Assembly: GCA_009668205.1 (NCBI GenBank)
Contig: WJYM01000012.1
Coordinates: forward strand, 54,693 to 118,692
Direction of reading: 5' to 3'
Length of the DNA: 64,000 nt
Origin: Enterobacteriaceae bacterium RIT691
Lineage (GTDB): Bacteria; Pseudomonadota; Gammaproteobacteria; Enterobacterales; Enterobacteriaceae
A program made the translations under genes and the position numbers. Below are positions 51,631 through 59,918 of this stretch, in pieces. Each line of letters starts with the position of its first letter. Position 1 is the stretch's first letter. Below the pieces are notes generated by a model that was not told the origin of the DNA, made no database searches, and saw only the letters and a program-made list of their open reading frames with translations.

Positions 51631-53112
51631 TTGCGTTCTTTAGTGTGTGATCTCCTGCAGCTGCGTCTGGAAGAGCAATCGGACGACAAGCTGCACAAAA
51701 AGCTCTACAACACCGTACGCCTGTCCATTCTGGACGGCAGCCTGCCACCCCAGAGCCGCCTGCCGCCCTCGCGCGATCTCGCCAGCCAGCTAAAGCTTTC
51801 ACGCAACACGGTGCTGACGGTGTACGAGCAGCTTCTGGCGGAGGGCTACATTGTTTCCCGTTCCGGCAGCGGGACTTTTGTGGCGAAAACCGTGCCGGAT
51901 GCGCTGCTGTTCGCTTCTGGCGGCCATGAAGAGCACAGCAGTGACTCGCGCAGCGTCAGTTTCTCCGAGCGCGGCCAGGCCTTGTTAGCGCACAGCAGCG
52001 CCAGCCCTCGTCAGTGGGGAGCTTTTCTGCCCGGCGTGCCGGATGTGAATGAATTTCCTCACGCCCTGCTGCGTAAAATCCACACCCGCGTCAGCCGCAA
52101 ACCGCAGGCGATGCAGCTCTCTTACAGTCCCTCCGGCGGCAGCCAGGCCCTGCAACAAGCGCTGATGGAGTATCTGCGCGTCGCCCGCTCGGTGCGCTGC
52201 TCGCCGGACCAGATCCTGATCACCGAAGGGATCCATCAGGCTATCGATTTAGTATCGCGCATGCTGTGCAATCCCGGTGACCGCGCCTGGATTGAAGAAC
52301 CCGCCTATTGGGGCATTCGCAACGTGCTGCAAATGAACGGCGTTCAGCTACAGTCCGTCGATGTCGATCTCAGCGGAATGAACCCGCCTGAAGCGGGCAA
52401 TGCGCCGCCGAGGCTGATTTTTGTGACGCCTTCGCATCAATATCCCTTGGGCTGTGTGATGAGTCTGGAACGCCGCCAGCGACTGCTGGCATTGGCGAAA
52501 CAGACCGGTAGCTGGATAGTGGAAGACGATTACGACAGTGAGTTTCGCTTTTCGGGCCAGCCGATACCGGCGCTGCAAGGCCTGGTGGAGGATGCGCCCG
52601 TCATTTACATCGGCACGTTCAGTAAAACGATGTGGCCGGGTATGCGTCTGGGCTATGTGGTGTTGCCCCGCCCGCTGGCTCAGGCATTGCGCAGCGCACA
52701 CGCAGAGCTTTACCGCAGTGGGAGACTGCTCGATCAGGAGGCGCTGGCGCAGTTTATTCGTGAAGGGCATTACACCGCCCATATCCGCCGGATGCGTCTG
52801 TTGTATGCCCGCCGCCGCCAAAAGCTGGCGGGGCTGATTAGCGATTATCTGGGCAAAGAGGCGCTCAGCGAATACAACGATAACGCCGGGCTGCATTTGG
52901 TCCTGAAGCTGGATTCAACGTGTGATGACGTAGCGTTGGCTAAAGCGGCCAATGAAAAAGGGGTGCTGGTGCGTCCGCTGTCGCGCTATTACCTGAATGC
53001 AGCGTCTCAGCGAGGTTTGCTGATGGGCTTTGCGGCGATGCGTGAGGAAGAGATGGAAAGTGCGTTTAAGGTGCTGATGGGGTGTATAAAAAACGAAAGC
53101 CCGACAGGATAA
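51631..53112 (+). CDS. MocR/GabR-family regulator with aminotransferase-like domain
   Basis: A 493-residue chimeric regulator. Residues 15-80 form a GntR-type winged helix (LPPSRDLASQLKLSRNTVLT, GSGTF); after a linker, residues 120-490 form a class I aminotransferase-like domain. Lys332 in GTFSKTMWPGMRLGY should bind pyridoxal phosphate. The start appears to be TTG (51631) preceded by GAGGGA; no ATG fits the N-terminus. By analogy with GabR it may sense GABA or a related amine together with pyridoxal phosphate and control the divergent aminotransferase. PdxR-like sensing is an alternative. Confidence 0.85.
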   Translation: MRSLVCDLLQLRLEEQSDDKLHKKLYNTVRLSILDGSLPPQSRLPPSRDLASQLKLSRNTVLTVYEQLLAEGYIVSRSGSGTFVAKTVPDALLFASGGHEEHSSDSRSVSFSERGQALLAHSSASPRQWGAFLPGVPDVNEFPHALLRKIHTRVSRKPQAMQLSYSPSGGSQALQQALMEYLRVARSVRCSPDQILITEGIHQAIDLVSRMLCNPGDRAWIEEPAYWGIRNVLQMNGVQLQSVDVDLSGMNPPEAGNAPPRLIFVTPSHQYPLGCVMSLERRQRLLALAKQTGSWIVEDDYDSEFRFSGQPIPALQGLVEDAPVIYIGTFSKTMWPGMRLGYVVLPRPLAQALRSAHAELYRSGRLLDQEALAQFIREGHYTAHIRRMRLLYARRRQKLAGLISDYLGKEALSEYNDNAGLHLVLKLDSTCDDVALAKAANEKGVLVRPLSRYYLNAASQRGLLMGFAAMREEEMESAFKVLMGCIKNESPTG

Positions 53113-53125
53113 ACCTTCGGGCTTT
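53096..53125 (+). terminator. terminator overlapping the end of the MocR gene
   Basis: Stem AAAGCCCGA / TCGGGCTTT with a 12-base loop, followed by TTCAT. Its left arm lies inside the last codons (ESPTG), so the stop codon is in the loop. Confidence 0.8.
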
Positions 53126-53133
53126 TCATGAAC

Positions 53134-53208
53134 GTCGGGTGGCGGCTGCGCCTGACCCGACCTACGACCTGACTTGTAGGCCCGGTAAGCGTCAGCGCCA
53201 CCGGGCAA
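53134..53208. repeat. REP pair between the MocR gene and rpoH
   Basis: GTCGGGTGGCGGCTGCGCCT with GACCCGACCTAC, then GTAGGCCCGGTAAGCGTCAG with GCCACCGGGC: two facing REP units in a convergent gap. Confidence 0.9.
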
Positions 53209-53227
53209 AGGTTTTAGGTTTTAGGTT

Positions 53228-54082
53228 TTAGGCTTCAATCGCCATACGCAGTTTTTTCATCGCGTTCTTTTCAAGCTGGCGCACACGTTCTGCGGAAACA
53301 CCGTAGCGGTCGGCCAGCTCCTGCAGCGTGGACTTGTTGTCTTCGTCCAGCCAGCGGGCGCGGATAATGTCCTGGCTACGCTCGTCCAGGCCCTGCATCG
53401 CGTCGGTCAGCTTGTTAGCCGCCTGCTCTTCCCAGTTATCGTCTTCGATGCCGTCGGCAAAGTTGGACGACTTATCCTGCAGATAGAGTACCGGTGCGAC
53501 GGAATGGCTTTCTGAGTCATCGTCAGATGACATATCGAACGCCATGTCCTGTGCGGACATTCGCGATTCCATCTCACGCACGTCTTTGCTGGTAACGCCC
53601 AGCTCGCGTGCAACCATTTCCACTTCATCCTGATTAAACCAGCCCAGACGCTGCTTGGTTTTACGCAGATTAAAGAACAGTTTGCGTTGTGCTTTGGTGG
53701 TCGCGACTTTCACGATACGCCAGTTACGCAGGACGTATTCATGAATTTCAGCCTTGATCCAGTGCACGGCGAAGGAAACCAGGCGCACACCCACTTCCGG
53801 GTTGAAGCGGCGTACGGCTTTCATCAGGCCGATGTTACCTTCCTGAATCAGATCCGCCTGCGGCAGGCCATAGCCTGAGTAGTTACGAGCAACGTGAACA
53901 ACAAAGCGCAGGTGAGACAGGATCAGCGTTTTCGCTGCTTCCAGATCGCCCTGGTAATGCAGCTTTTCCGCCAATGCCCGTTCTTCATCAGCCGTCAACA
54001 TCGGCCATGCGTTTGCCGCCCGGATGTAAGACTCCAGGTTGCCAACAGGGGCTAAAGCTAAAGTTTGCATATCTTTGGTCAT
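53228..54082 (-). CDS. rpoH: RNA polymerase sigma factor RpoH (sigma-32)
   Basis: A 284-residue heat-shock sigma factor. Region 2 ([34 protein letters not shown]), the RpoH box [13 protein letters not shown] specific for this sigma, and region 4 with its helix-turn-helix ([19 protein letters not shown]) are all intact. It directs chaperone and protease genes. The mRNA thermometer known in E. coli would lie in the 5' coding part. After the stop, a heptamer CTAAAAC is repeated three times and places a TAA in every frame. Confidence 0.98.
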   Translation of the reverse strand: MTKDMQTLALAPVGNLESYIRAANAWPMLTADEERALAEKLHYQGDLEAAKTLILSHLRFVVHVARNYSGYGLPQADLIQEGNIGLMKAVRRFNPEVGVRLVSFAVHWIKAEIHEYVLRNWRIVKVATTKAQRKLFFNLRKTKQRLGWFNQDEVEMVARELGVTSKDVREMESRMSAQDMAFDMSSDDDSESHSVAPVLYLQDKSSNFADGIEDDNWEEQAANKLTDAMQGLDERSQDIIRARWLDEDNKSTLQELADRYGVSAERVRQLEKNAMKKLRMAIEA

Positions 54083-54180
54083 TCAAATCCTCTCAATTCT
54101 TTCTCTTCTGCTGCTTCGTCCCTCTTAGAGGCAACAAGCATGCCAGAAATTTTGAGCAACGAGGTTAGCATTCACACTTT

Positions 54181-54210
54181 TATCAGACCGTGATGTTATC
54201 CACAAGTTCC
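54181..54210 (-). promoter_or_regulatory. sigma-E promoter of rpoH (P3 equivalent)
   Basis: On the minus strand GGAACTT (54210-54204) and TCTGATA (54187-54181) are 16 bases apart, the sigma-E spacing, and the intervening sequence GTGGATAACATCACGG is nearly that of E. coli rpoH P3. It lies about 100 bases before the start codon and should keep rpoH transcribed at lethal temperatures. Confidence 0.87.
54196..54204 (+). promoter_or_regulatory. DnaA box within the rpoH promoter
   Basis: TTATCCACA, a perfect consensus DnaA box, lies in the spacer of the sigma-E promoter. DnaA is known to repress the corresponding E. coli rpoH promoters. Confidence 0.8.
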
Positions 54211-54219
54211 ATGCAATGC

Positions 54220-54228
54220 TGTGAATAG
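54220..54228 (-). promoter_or_regulatory. second, weaker DnaA box upstream of rpoH
   Basis: CTATTCACA on the minus strand differs at one base from the strong box TTATTCACA and stands 15 bases from the first box in the opposite orientation, as in E. coli. Confidence 0.6.
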
Positions 54229-54290
54229 ATTACGCACAAAATGTGACATCACGACGGTCTTTGTTGCGGACAGGAAGGGGGACGGGAAAA

Positions 54291-54324
54291 ACTCTCTTCC
54301 TGTGAACAGGAGCAGGAAGAGAGT
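54291..54324 (-). terminator. ftsYEX terminator
   Basis: Twelve-base-pair stem ACTCTCTTCCTG / CAGGAAGAGAGT with a ten-base loop and TTTT after it on the minus strand, 14 bases after the ftsX stop. It separates ftsYEX from the rpoH promoters. Confidence 0.93.
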
Positions 54325-54338
54325 ATATCAGACTTTTA

Positions 54339-55397
54339 TTACTCTGGCGTAAAGTGGCGTAAATGTTGAACAGTCGCCAGCCAGGCCGCAATCCAGCCAA
54401 TCATCGAGCAGACAATCAGCATCAGCAGACACTCATCAAGGCCTAAGCCACTGAGTTCAAACTGGGTACCAAAGACCTTGGCCACTTCGGTCACCGCGGA
54501 CGATAAGCGCAGCACCAGAATCTCGGAAAGGATCAGCGACAAAAATGCGCCAGAGAAACCGAGCAATGCCCCACCGTAGAGGAACGGGCGCAGAATAAAG
54601 CCATCCGTTGCGCCAATCAGCTTCTGCACGTTGATGGTGTCACGGCGGGCAAAGATGCTCAGACGCACACTGTTGCCGATAACGAGGAATACCGCGGCAA
54701 TCATCAGCACACCGATCATCGCGGCCACGCGGCCCACCAGCCCGGTAATGGAAGAGAGACGCGCAAACCAGCTGTCATCCATTCGCACTTCGTTTACGCC
54801 CTGAATCTTCGCCACGCGATCGCGCAGGGTGTTCAGGGAGTCGGTGCCCTGGAAATCCAGTTTCGGGATAACGACAGCCACGGCAGGCAGCGGGTTCTCT
54901 TCCAGCATATCCAACGCCCCGCCAAAGCCAGACCAGTTGCGGAACTCACCCAGCGCATCTTCGCGTGACAGATAATTTACCTTGTCGACGCCCTGCTCGG
55001 CCTGCAGTTGCCCCACCACTTTCGCGGCGGTGTCATCATCCAGCGTTTTCTCGAGATAGACCGTGATCTGCGGCGAAGGGTAATACTGTGACGCCGCGGT
55101 GTTCACGTTCTTGTACACCATGTAGCAGACGCTTGGCAGCGTGAGGGAGATGGCAATGACCATCACCGTCAGGAATGTCGCCAGCGGTTTGCTTTTCAGA
55201 TCCTGCAACGCGCCGTGGAAGGCATAACGCACCTGCTCATTGAACACGTTGGTTTTACGGGAATTGGGTTTCGGCGCGCCTTTCTGGCGCTTCGGCGAAT
55301 TGCCTCCGCCGTTCCCGCCACCGCTCGCCGAATTGCGCAGTCGATCAAAGCGACTGCCAAACTGGCGAATCTGATTCATCGCTTCGCGTTTATTCAC
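54339..55397 (-). CDS. ftsX: cell division protein FtsX
   Basis: A 352-residue inner-membrane protein with four helices (first near 75-95, last near 325-345) and a periplasmic domain between helices 1 and 2 that controls septal amidases through EnvC. With FtsE it forms an ABC-like complex at the divisome. A GTG at 55397 with GGAGG five bases upstream was chosen over the ATG one codon earlier, giving the E. coli length. It overlaps ftsE by eight bases. Confidence 0.95.
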   Translation of the reverse strand: MNKREAMNQIRQFGSRFDRLRNSASGGGNGGGNSPKRQKGAPKPNSRKTNVFNEQVRYAFHGALQDLKSKPLATFLTVMVIAISLTLPSVCYMVYKNVNTAASQYYPSPQITVYLEKTLDDDTAAKVVGQLQAEQGVDKVNYLSREDALGEFRNWSGFGGALDMLEENPLPAVAVVIPKLDFQGTDSLNTLRDRVAKIQGVNEVRMDDSWFARLSSITGLVGRVAAMIGVLMIAAVFLVIGNSVRLSIFARRDTINVQKLIGATDGFILRPFLYGGALLGFSGAFLSLILSEILVLRLSSAVTEVAKVFGTQFELSGLGLDECLLMLIVCSMIGWIAAWLATVQHLRHFTPE

Positions 55398-56055
55398 CAT
55401 AGCCTCCGTGCAAATGGCCGTCGCTGAGGGTCAGCATGCGGTAGGAGCGGCTGGAAATCAGGCTCATATCGTGCGTGGCCATCAGTACCGTCACCCCAAC
55501 GCGGTTGAACTCTTCAAACAGACGCAGGATGCCTTCCGACAGCGCTTCATCGAGGTTCCCTGTCGGTTCATCCGCCAGCAGTACCGCAGGCTTGTTCACC
55601 ACCGCTCGGGCGATGCCCACACGCTGCTGTTCACCGCCGGAGAGCTGAATAGGGAAGTTTTTCGCTTTGTCGAGCAGGCCGACCTTATCCAGTGCGGCCG
55701 ACACACGACGACGAATGTCATCCACGCTGGCGCCCGCAATAATCAACGGGATCGCCACGTTATCGAACACCGTGCGGTCCATCAGCAGATGGTGATCCTG
55801 GAAAATCATGCCAATCTGGCGGCGCAGGAAAGGCACCTCACGGTTTTTCAGGCGGCTGATGTCATGGCCGCTGAACCAGATTTTGCCGGTGCTCGGGCGC
55901 TCAATACCGCAAATGAGCTTGAGCAGGGTGCTTTTCCCCGCGCCGGAATGGCCGGTCAGAAATGCCATCTCGCCCGGCTGCAGCTGGAAGTTAATCCCCT
56001 GCAGCGCTTGTCTCCCACCGAGATAGGCTTTGCTGACTTGTTCAAAGCGAATCAT
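55390..56055 (-). CDS. ftsE: cell division ATP-binding protein FtsE
   Basis: A 221-residue ABC ATPase with Walker [10 protein letters not shown] (35-43), signature [16 protein letters not shown] and Walker [13 protein letters not shown]. It powers FtsX to switch on cell-wall hydrolysis at the septum. Two bases separate it from ftsY, and it overlaps ftsX. Confidence 0.97.
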   Translation of the reverse strand: MIRFEQVSKAYLGGRQALQGINFQLQPGEMAFLTGHSGAGKSTLLKLICGIERPSTGKIWFSGHDISRLKNREVPFLRRQIGMIFQDHHLLMDRTVFDNVAIPLIIAGASVDDIRRRVSAALDKVGLLDKAKNFPIQLSGGEQQRVGIARAVVNKPAVLLADEPTGNLDEALSEGILRLFEEFNRVGVTVLMATHDMSLISSRSYRMLTLSDGHLHGGYGE

Positions 56056-56057
56056 TG

Positions 56058-57647
56058 TTAATCCTCTCGGGCAAAAAGTGCCTCAATAAAATCGTCCGAT
56101 TTGAACGGACGTAAGTCTTCGATACGTTCGCCGACGCCAATGTAGCGGATCGGAATGCCGAACTGATCGGCGATAGAGAAGATCACGCCACCCTTGGCAG
56201 TCCCATCCAGTTTAGTCAACGTAATGCCGGTCAGCCCAACGGCTTCATGGAACAGTTTCGCCTGGCTGATGGCATTCTGTCCGGTGCTGGCGTCGAGGGT
56301 CAGCATGATTTCATGCGGTGCGTCTTCGTCCAGCTTCTTCATGACACGGACAATTTTCTTCAGCTCTTCCATCAGGTGCGACTTGTTCTGCAAACGCCCT
56401 GCGGTGTCGGCGATCAGCACGTCAACGTTACGCGCTTTCGCCGCCTGGATGGCATCGAAAATCACCGAAGCGGAATCCGCACCGGTGTGCTGAGCGATAA
56501 CCGGAATATTGTTACGCTGGCCCCAGACCTGCAGTTGCTCAACCGCGGCCGCACGGAAGGTATCGCCCGCCGCCAGCATTACCGATTTACCCTGCTGCTC
56601 AAACTGACGTGCCAGCTTGCCAATGGTGGTGGTTTTGCCCACGCCATTCACGCCGACCATCAGGATAACAAACGGGGTTTTGTCTTCAATATTAAGCGGT
56701 TCGTCGACTTTTGCGAGGATCTCGCCCATTTCGTCTTTCAGCAGACCGTACAGCGCTTCGGCATCACGCAGCTGTTTGCGGCTTGCACCTTCGGTCAGAT
56801 TGGCGATGATTTTCCGGGTGGTATCCACACCGACGTCGGCAATCAGCAGCTGCTCTTCCAGCTCTTCAAACAGATCATCATCGATTTTCTTGCCGCGGAA
56901 CAGACTGATAAATCCGGAACCCAGATTCTGTTTGGTTTTCAGCAGGCTACGTTTGAGGCGAGCGAAGAACCCTTCTTTGGTTGGCTTCTCTTGCTCCTGG
57001 ACAGTCTCTTCCGAGGCCGCTTCTTCCGCATCCGTTTCGGTTTCGGTGTCGTCAGCTGCCGCCAGCGCCAGGGCTTCCAGCGCTTCGTCGGTCAGTTCAT
57101 CTTCTTCTGCGACAGCGTCCTGAACTGCAGGCTCTTCAACGGGTTCGTCTTCAACCACCCCGTGTTCATGCGCGGCAACCACGTCTTCTTCAATAACAGC
57201 CGCGGGCTCTTCTTCCGCGACGTCTTCCGGCAGCGGCAGTGTTTCATGCTCGATTTCGCCGACAACCTCTTCCACCGGCGGGTGAACGTCAGCGTCTGGC
57301 TCAGGAGCCGCAACCGCTTCCTCAACGACAGGTTCGCTGATTTCAACAGGCTCAGGTTCGACTGCTGCCGCGACGACCGGTTCCACAGGCTGTGGTTTTT
57401 CACGCTCGGCCACGTCTGCAGTCACGTCAACCACGTCGTCGGCAAAGGCGTTAATCTCTTCTTCGCTGTGTACAGGCTGTTCAGCCGCAGGCTCAGCAAT
57501 CTGTTCAGAGACCGTTTCAACAACAGGCTCGACGGGCGCTTGCGCTACATCTGTTTGCGGCTGTTCGACTTCCTGCTGCGGCTGTTCCTGCTCTTTCTGA
57601 CCAAAACCCAGCCAGGAGAAAAAGCCTCGTTTTTTATCTTTTGCCAT
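56058..57647 (-). CDS. ftsY: signal recognition particle receptor FtsY
   Basis: A 529-residue GTPase that receives SRP-ribosome complexes at the membrane. The N-terminal A domain (about 20-225) is very rich in Glu, Val, Ala and Pro and is roughly 30 residues longer than in E. coli, with imperfect repeats such as EPVVEEAVAAPEP. The NG domain is highly conserved: GVNGVGKTTTIGKLA near 330, ADTAGRLQNK, and LTKLDGTAKGG. The start MAKDKKRGFFSWLGFG fixes the N-terminus and holds the first lipid-binding helix; the 29 upstream codons are not family-like. Confidence 0.96.
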   Translation of the reverse strand: MAKDKKRGFFSWLGFGQKEQEQPQQEVEQPQTDVAQAPVEPVVETVSEQIAEPAAEQPVHSEEEINAFADDVVDVTADVAEREKPQPVEPVVAAAVEPEPVEISEPVVEEAVAAPEPDADVHPPVEEVVGEIEHETLPLPEDVAEEEPAAVIEEDVVAAHEHGVVEDEPVEEPAVQDAVAEEDELTDEALEALALAAADDTETETDAEEAASEETVQEQEKPTKEGFFARLKRSLLKTKQNLGSGFISLFRGKKIDDDLFEELEEQLLIADVGVDTTRKIIANLTEGASRKQLRDAEALYGLLKDEMGEILAKVDEPLNIEDKTPFVILMVGVNGVGKTTTIGKLARQFEQQGKSVMLAAGDTFRAAAVEQLQVWGQRNNIPVIAQHTGADSASVIFDAIQAAKARNVDVLIADTAGRLQNKSHLMEELKKIVRVMKKLDEDAPHEIMLTLDASTGQNAISQAKLFHEAVGLTGITLTKLDGTAKGGVIFSIADQFGIPIRYIGVGERIEDLRPFKSDDFIEALFARED

Positions 57648-57792
57648 TTGCGACCACACTTTCGCTGTTGATTCCCGGCACCGCGTCACCGCTATGTACA
57701 TGGAAGCTAAAAAAATGATGAAATAGTCTATCACTTAACTTCTCGCGCATCACCGCCTTGAAGCGTAATCCAGCACTGAGCAGAGTATCGCT

Positions 57793-58389
57793 ATGAAAAA
57801 ACCAAATCACACCGGCAGCGGCCAAATCCGCATTATTGGCGGGCAATGGCGGGGCCGTAAGCTTCCGGTCCCGGACAGTCCGGGCCTGCGCCCTACCACC
57901 GACAGGGTGCGCGAAACCCTGTTTAACTGGCTTGCGCCGCATATGGTCGATGCCCGTTGCCTTGACTGTTTCGCAGGAAGCGGGGCCTTGGGCCTCGAAG
58001 CGCTGTCACGTTATGCCGGAAACACGACGCTGCTGGAGATGGAACGCCACGTTGCGCAGCAGCTGCAAAAAAATCTCGCGACGCTAAAAGCGGGCAACGC
58101 AAAAGTCGTGAATACCAATACGCTGACGTACCTTGCTCAGCCAGGTACCCCGCACGATGTGGTGTTTATCGACCCGCCCTTCCGTAAGGGGTTGCTGGAA
58201 GAAACGCTGAGCCTGCTGGAAAAAAACGGCTGGCTGGCGGATGAAGCGCTGATTTACGTCGAAAGCGAAGTGGAAAATGGCCTACCGCCGGTGCCGATGC
58301 ACTGGGAATTGCACCGCGAAAAAGTGGCAGGCCAGGTGGCCTATCGCCTCTACCACCGTGAAGCACAAGGAGAAAACGATGTTGCTTAA
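57793..58389 (+). CDS. rsmD: 16S rRNA (guanine-966-N2)-methyltransferase
   Basis: A 198-residue S-adenosylmethionine-dependent enzyme that methylates G966 of 16S rRNA. Motif I is CLDCFAGSGALGLEALSR and the catalytic N6/N2-type motif IV is DPPF (VFIDPPFRKG). It is divergent from ftsY, with about 145 bases between starts, and overlaps yhhL by 11 bases. Confidence 0.96.
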   Translation: MKKPNHTGSGQIRIIGGQWRGRKLPVPDSPGLRPTTDRVRETLFNWLAPHMVDARCLDCFAGSGALGLEALSRYAGNTTLLEMERHVAQQLQKNLATLKAGNAKVVNTNTLTYLAQPGTPHDVVFIDPPFRKGLLEETLSLLEKNGWLADEALIYVESEVENGLPPVPMHWELHREKVAGQVAYRLYHREAQGENDVA

Positions 58390-58651
58390 TTTAGGTCGCC
58401 TGCTGATGCTGTGCGTCTGGGCGTTTCTGGTGCTGAATCTGGTACACCCGTTTCCAAAACCGCTGAACATTTTCGTCAACGTCGCGCTGATTTTTATGGT
58501 GCTGATGCACGGCATGCAGATGGCGCTGCTGAAATCGACGCTGCCAAAAGACGGCCCGCAGATGACCCGCAGCGAGCAGATCCGTATCTTCCTGTTTGGC
58601 GTGTTTGAACTGCTGGTGTGGCAGAAGAAGCTGACGCCGAAGAAAAAGTAA
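58379..58651 (+). CDS. yhhL: small DUF1145 membrane protein YhhL
   Basis: A 90-residue protein with two hydrophobic helices (about 5-22 and 28-48) and a Lys-rich C-terminus (KKLTPKKK). The ATG at 58379 lies inside the end of rsmD, preceded by AAGGAG, so it is translationally coupled. Function unknown. Confidence 0.88.
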   Translation: MLLNLGRLLMLCVWAFLVLNLVHPFPKPLNIFVNVALIFMVLMHGMQMALLKSTLPKDGPQMTRSEQIRIFLFGVFELLVWQKKLTPKKK

Positions 58652-58659
58652 CGTTGTGG

Positions 58660-58733
58660 TGCCTGATTGCCGGATGACGCTTATCCGGCCGACAAAACCC
58701 GTAGGCCGGGCAAACGAATGTGCCGCCCGGCAA
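58660..58733. repeat. REP pair between yhhL and yhhM
   Basis: TGCCGGATGACGCTTATCCG with GCCGACAAAACC, then GTAGGCCGGGCAAACGAATG with TGCCGCCCGGC. It fills the gap between convergent yhhL and yhhM. Confidence 0.9.
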
Positions 58734-58735
58734 AA

Positions 58736-59092
58736 TTATTCCGCTTTGAACTCAACGAACTGCGAACCCTTGTAACTCAAGGTGCCTTTATCACCGACGG
58801 TTAGCTGGTGATACTCTTTTTCTTCCACACGGAAGGTCACTTCCAGCCCGCCGTTTTGCGGCTTAAAGCTCACTTCATAGCGCATATCGCTTCCGGCTGG
58901 CGCCACAATTTGCTGACGCGAACGGCGGTCGTTAATCACTTTCTCTCGTTTATTGCTCACGATCACCGGCTTTTGCAGCAACGGGGCGGCGTCGTTGTCC
59001 ATCTTTTCACGGCGCTGCTGCACAAAACGAAACGAGGCGGCAATGACGATGATCGCTACCACGACCACCAATAAGACAGGCATTTTACTCAT
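58736..59092 (-). CDS. yhhM: DUF2500 membrane-anchored protein YhhM
   Basis: A 118-residue protein with one N-terminal helix (MSKMPVLLVVVVAIIVIAAS) and a charged remainder with the segment SNKREKVINDRRSRQQIV. Function unknown. The start MSKMPVLLV matches E. coli; the open frame runs 36 codons further upstream without similarity. Confidence 0.88.
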   Translation of the reverse strand: MSKMPVLLVVVVAIIVIAASFRFVQQRREKMDNDAAPLLQKPVIVSNKREKVINDRRSRQQIVAPAGSDMRYEVSFKPQNGGLEVTFRVEEKEYHQLTVGDKGTLSYKGSQFVEFKAE

Positions 59093-59214
59093 CGGACTAA
59101 TCCCTAAGATTCGGCGGAAATCAGGATACCGTGCCTTTAACGCCATTGCCATCGACCTGCCCGCACCACTACACTGAATCAGAGAGTGCTTATCAGACAA
59201 TACAAGGATTTACT

Positions 59215-59841
59215 ATGCTTTGGTCTTTCATTGCAGTCTGTTTGTCCGGCTGGTTGTACGTGGATGCGTCCTATCGTGGACCCACCTGGCAACGCTGGGT
59301 CTTTAAACCCCTAACCCTTGTCCTGCTGCTGTTGCTCGCCTGGCAGGCCCCGATGTTTAACGCCATCAGCTATCTGGTGCTGGCAGGTCTGTGCGCGTCG
59401 CTGGCGGGAGACGCTCTGACGCTGCTGTCGCGTGAACGCCAGCTTTACGCTATTGGCGCCTTTTTCCTGTCGCATCTGCTCTACACCATCTGGTTTGCCA
59501 GCCAAATGACGCTGTCGTTCTTCTGGCCGCTGCCGCTCGCGCTGCTGATCATCGGTGCGGTCCTGATTGCCGTCATCTGGTCACGCCTTGAGGAGCTCCG
59601 CCTGCCGGTCTGCACATTTATCGCCATGACGCTGGTGATGGTGTGGCTTGCCGGGGAACTGTGGTTCTTCCGCCCTGTTGATACCGCGCTGTCCAGCTTC
59701 CTGGGTGCGGCACTGCTGCTGGTCAGCAACATTGTCTGGCTTGGCAGCCACTACCGTCGCCGCTTCCGCGCCGATAGCGCTATTGCGTCCGCCTGCTACT
59801 TCGCCGGACATTTTCTCATTGTCCGCGCACTGTATCTTTAA
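59215..59841 (+). CDS. yhhN: YhhN/TMEM86-family membrane protein
   Basis: A 208-residue inner-membrane protein with about seven to eight helices, the same length as in E. coli. Animal TMEM86 relatives hydrolyse lysoplasmalogen; whether the bacterial protein has an enzymatic role is unknown. AAGGA stands seven bases before the ATG; the 28 upstream codons of the frame are not used. Confidence 0.9.
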   Translation: MLWSFIAVCLSGWLYVDASYRGPTWQRWVFKPLTLVLLLLLAWQAPMFNAISYLVLAGLCASLAGDALTLLSRERQLYAIGAFFLSHLLYTIWFASQMTLSFFWPLPLALLIIGAVLIAVIWSRLEELRLPVCTFIAMTLVMVWLAGELWFFRPVDTALSSFLGAALLLVSNIVWLGSHYRRRFRADSAIASACYFAGHFLIVRALYL

Positions 59842-59847
59842 ATCCCC

Positions 59848-59879
59848 TTGACTCTGGAGTCGACTCCAGAGTGTATCCT
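59848..59879 (+). promoter_or_regulatory. zntA promoter with ZntR operator
   Basis: A -35 TTGACT and -10 TATCCT are separated by 20 bases, the over-long spacer used by MerR-family activators. The spacer holds a perfect inverted repeat ACTCTGGAGT-CG-ACTCCAGAGT spanning 59851-59872. ZntR with bound zinc would untwist this spacer and switch the promoter on. The site agrees with E. coli zntA. Confidence 0.92.
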
Positions 59880-59918
59880 TCGGTTAATGAGACAAATTAT
59901 CATTAGCCGGAGGATGCC

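Noticed and set aside
56247..57671. A 474-codon open frame opposite ftsY
   Set aside because: Antisense to ftsY. Its Phe- and Arg-rich protein is the mirror of the Glu/Lys-rich repeats of FtsY, not an independent gene.
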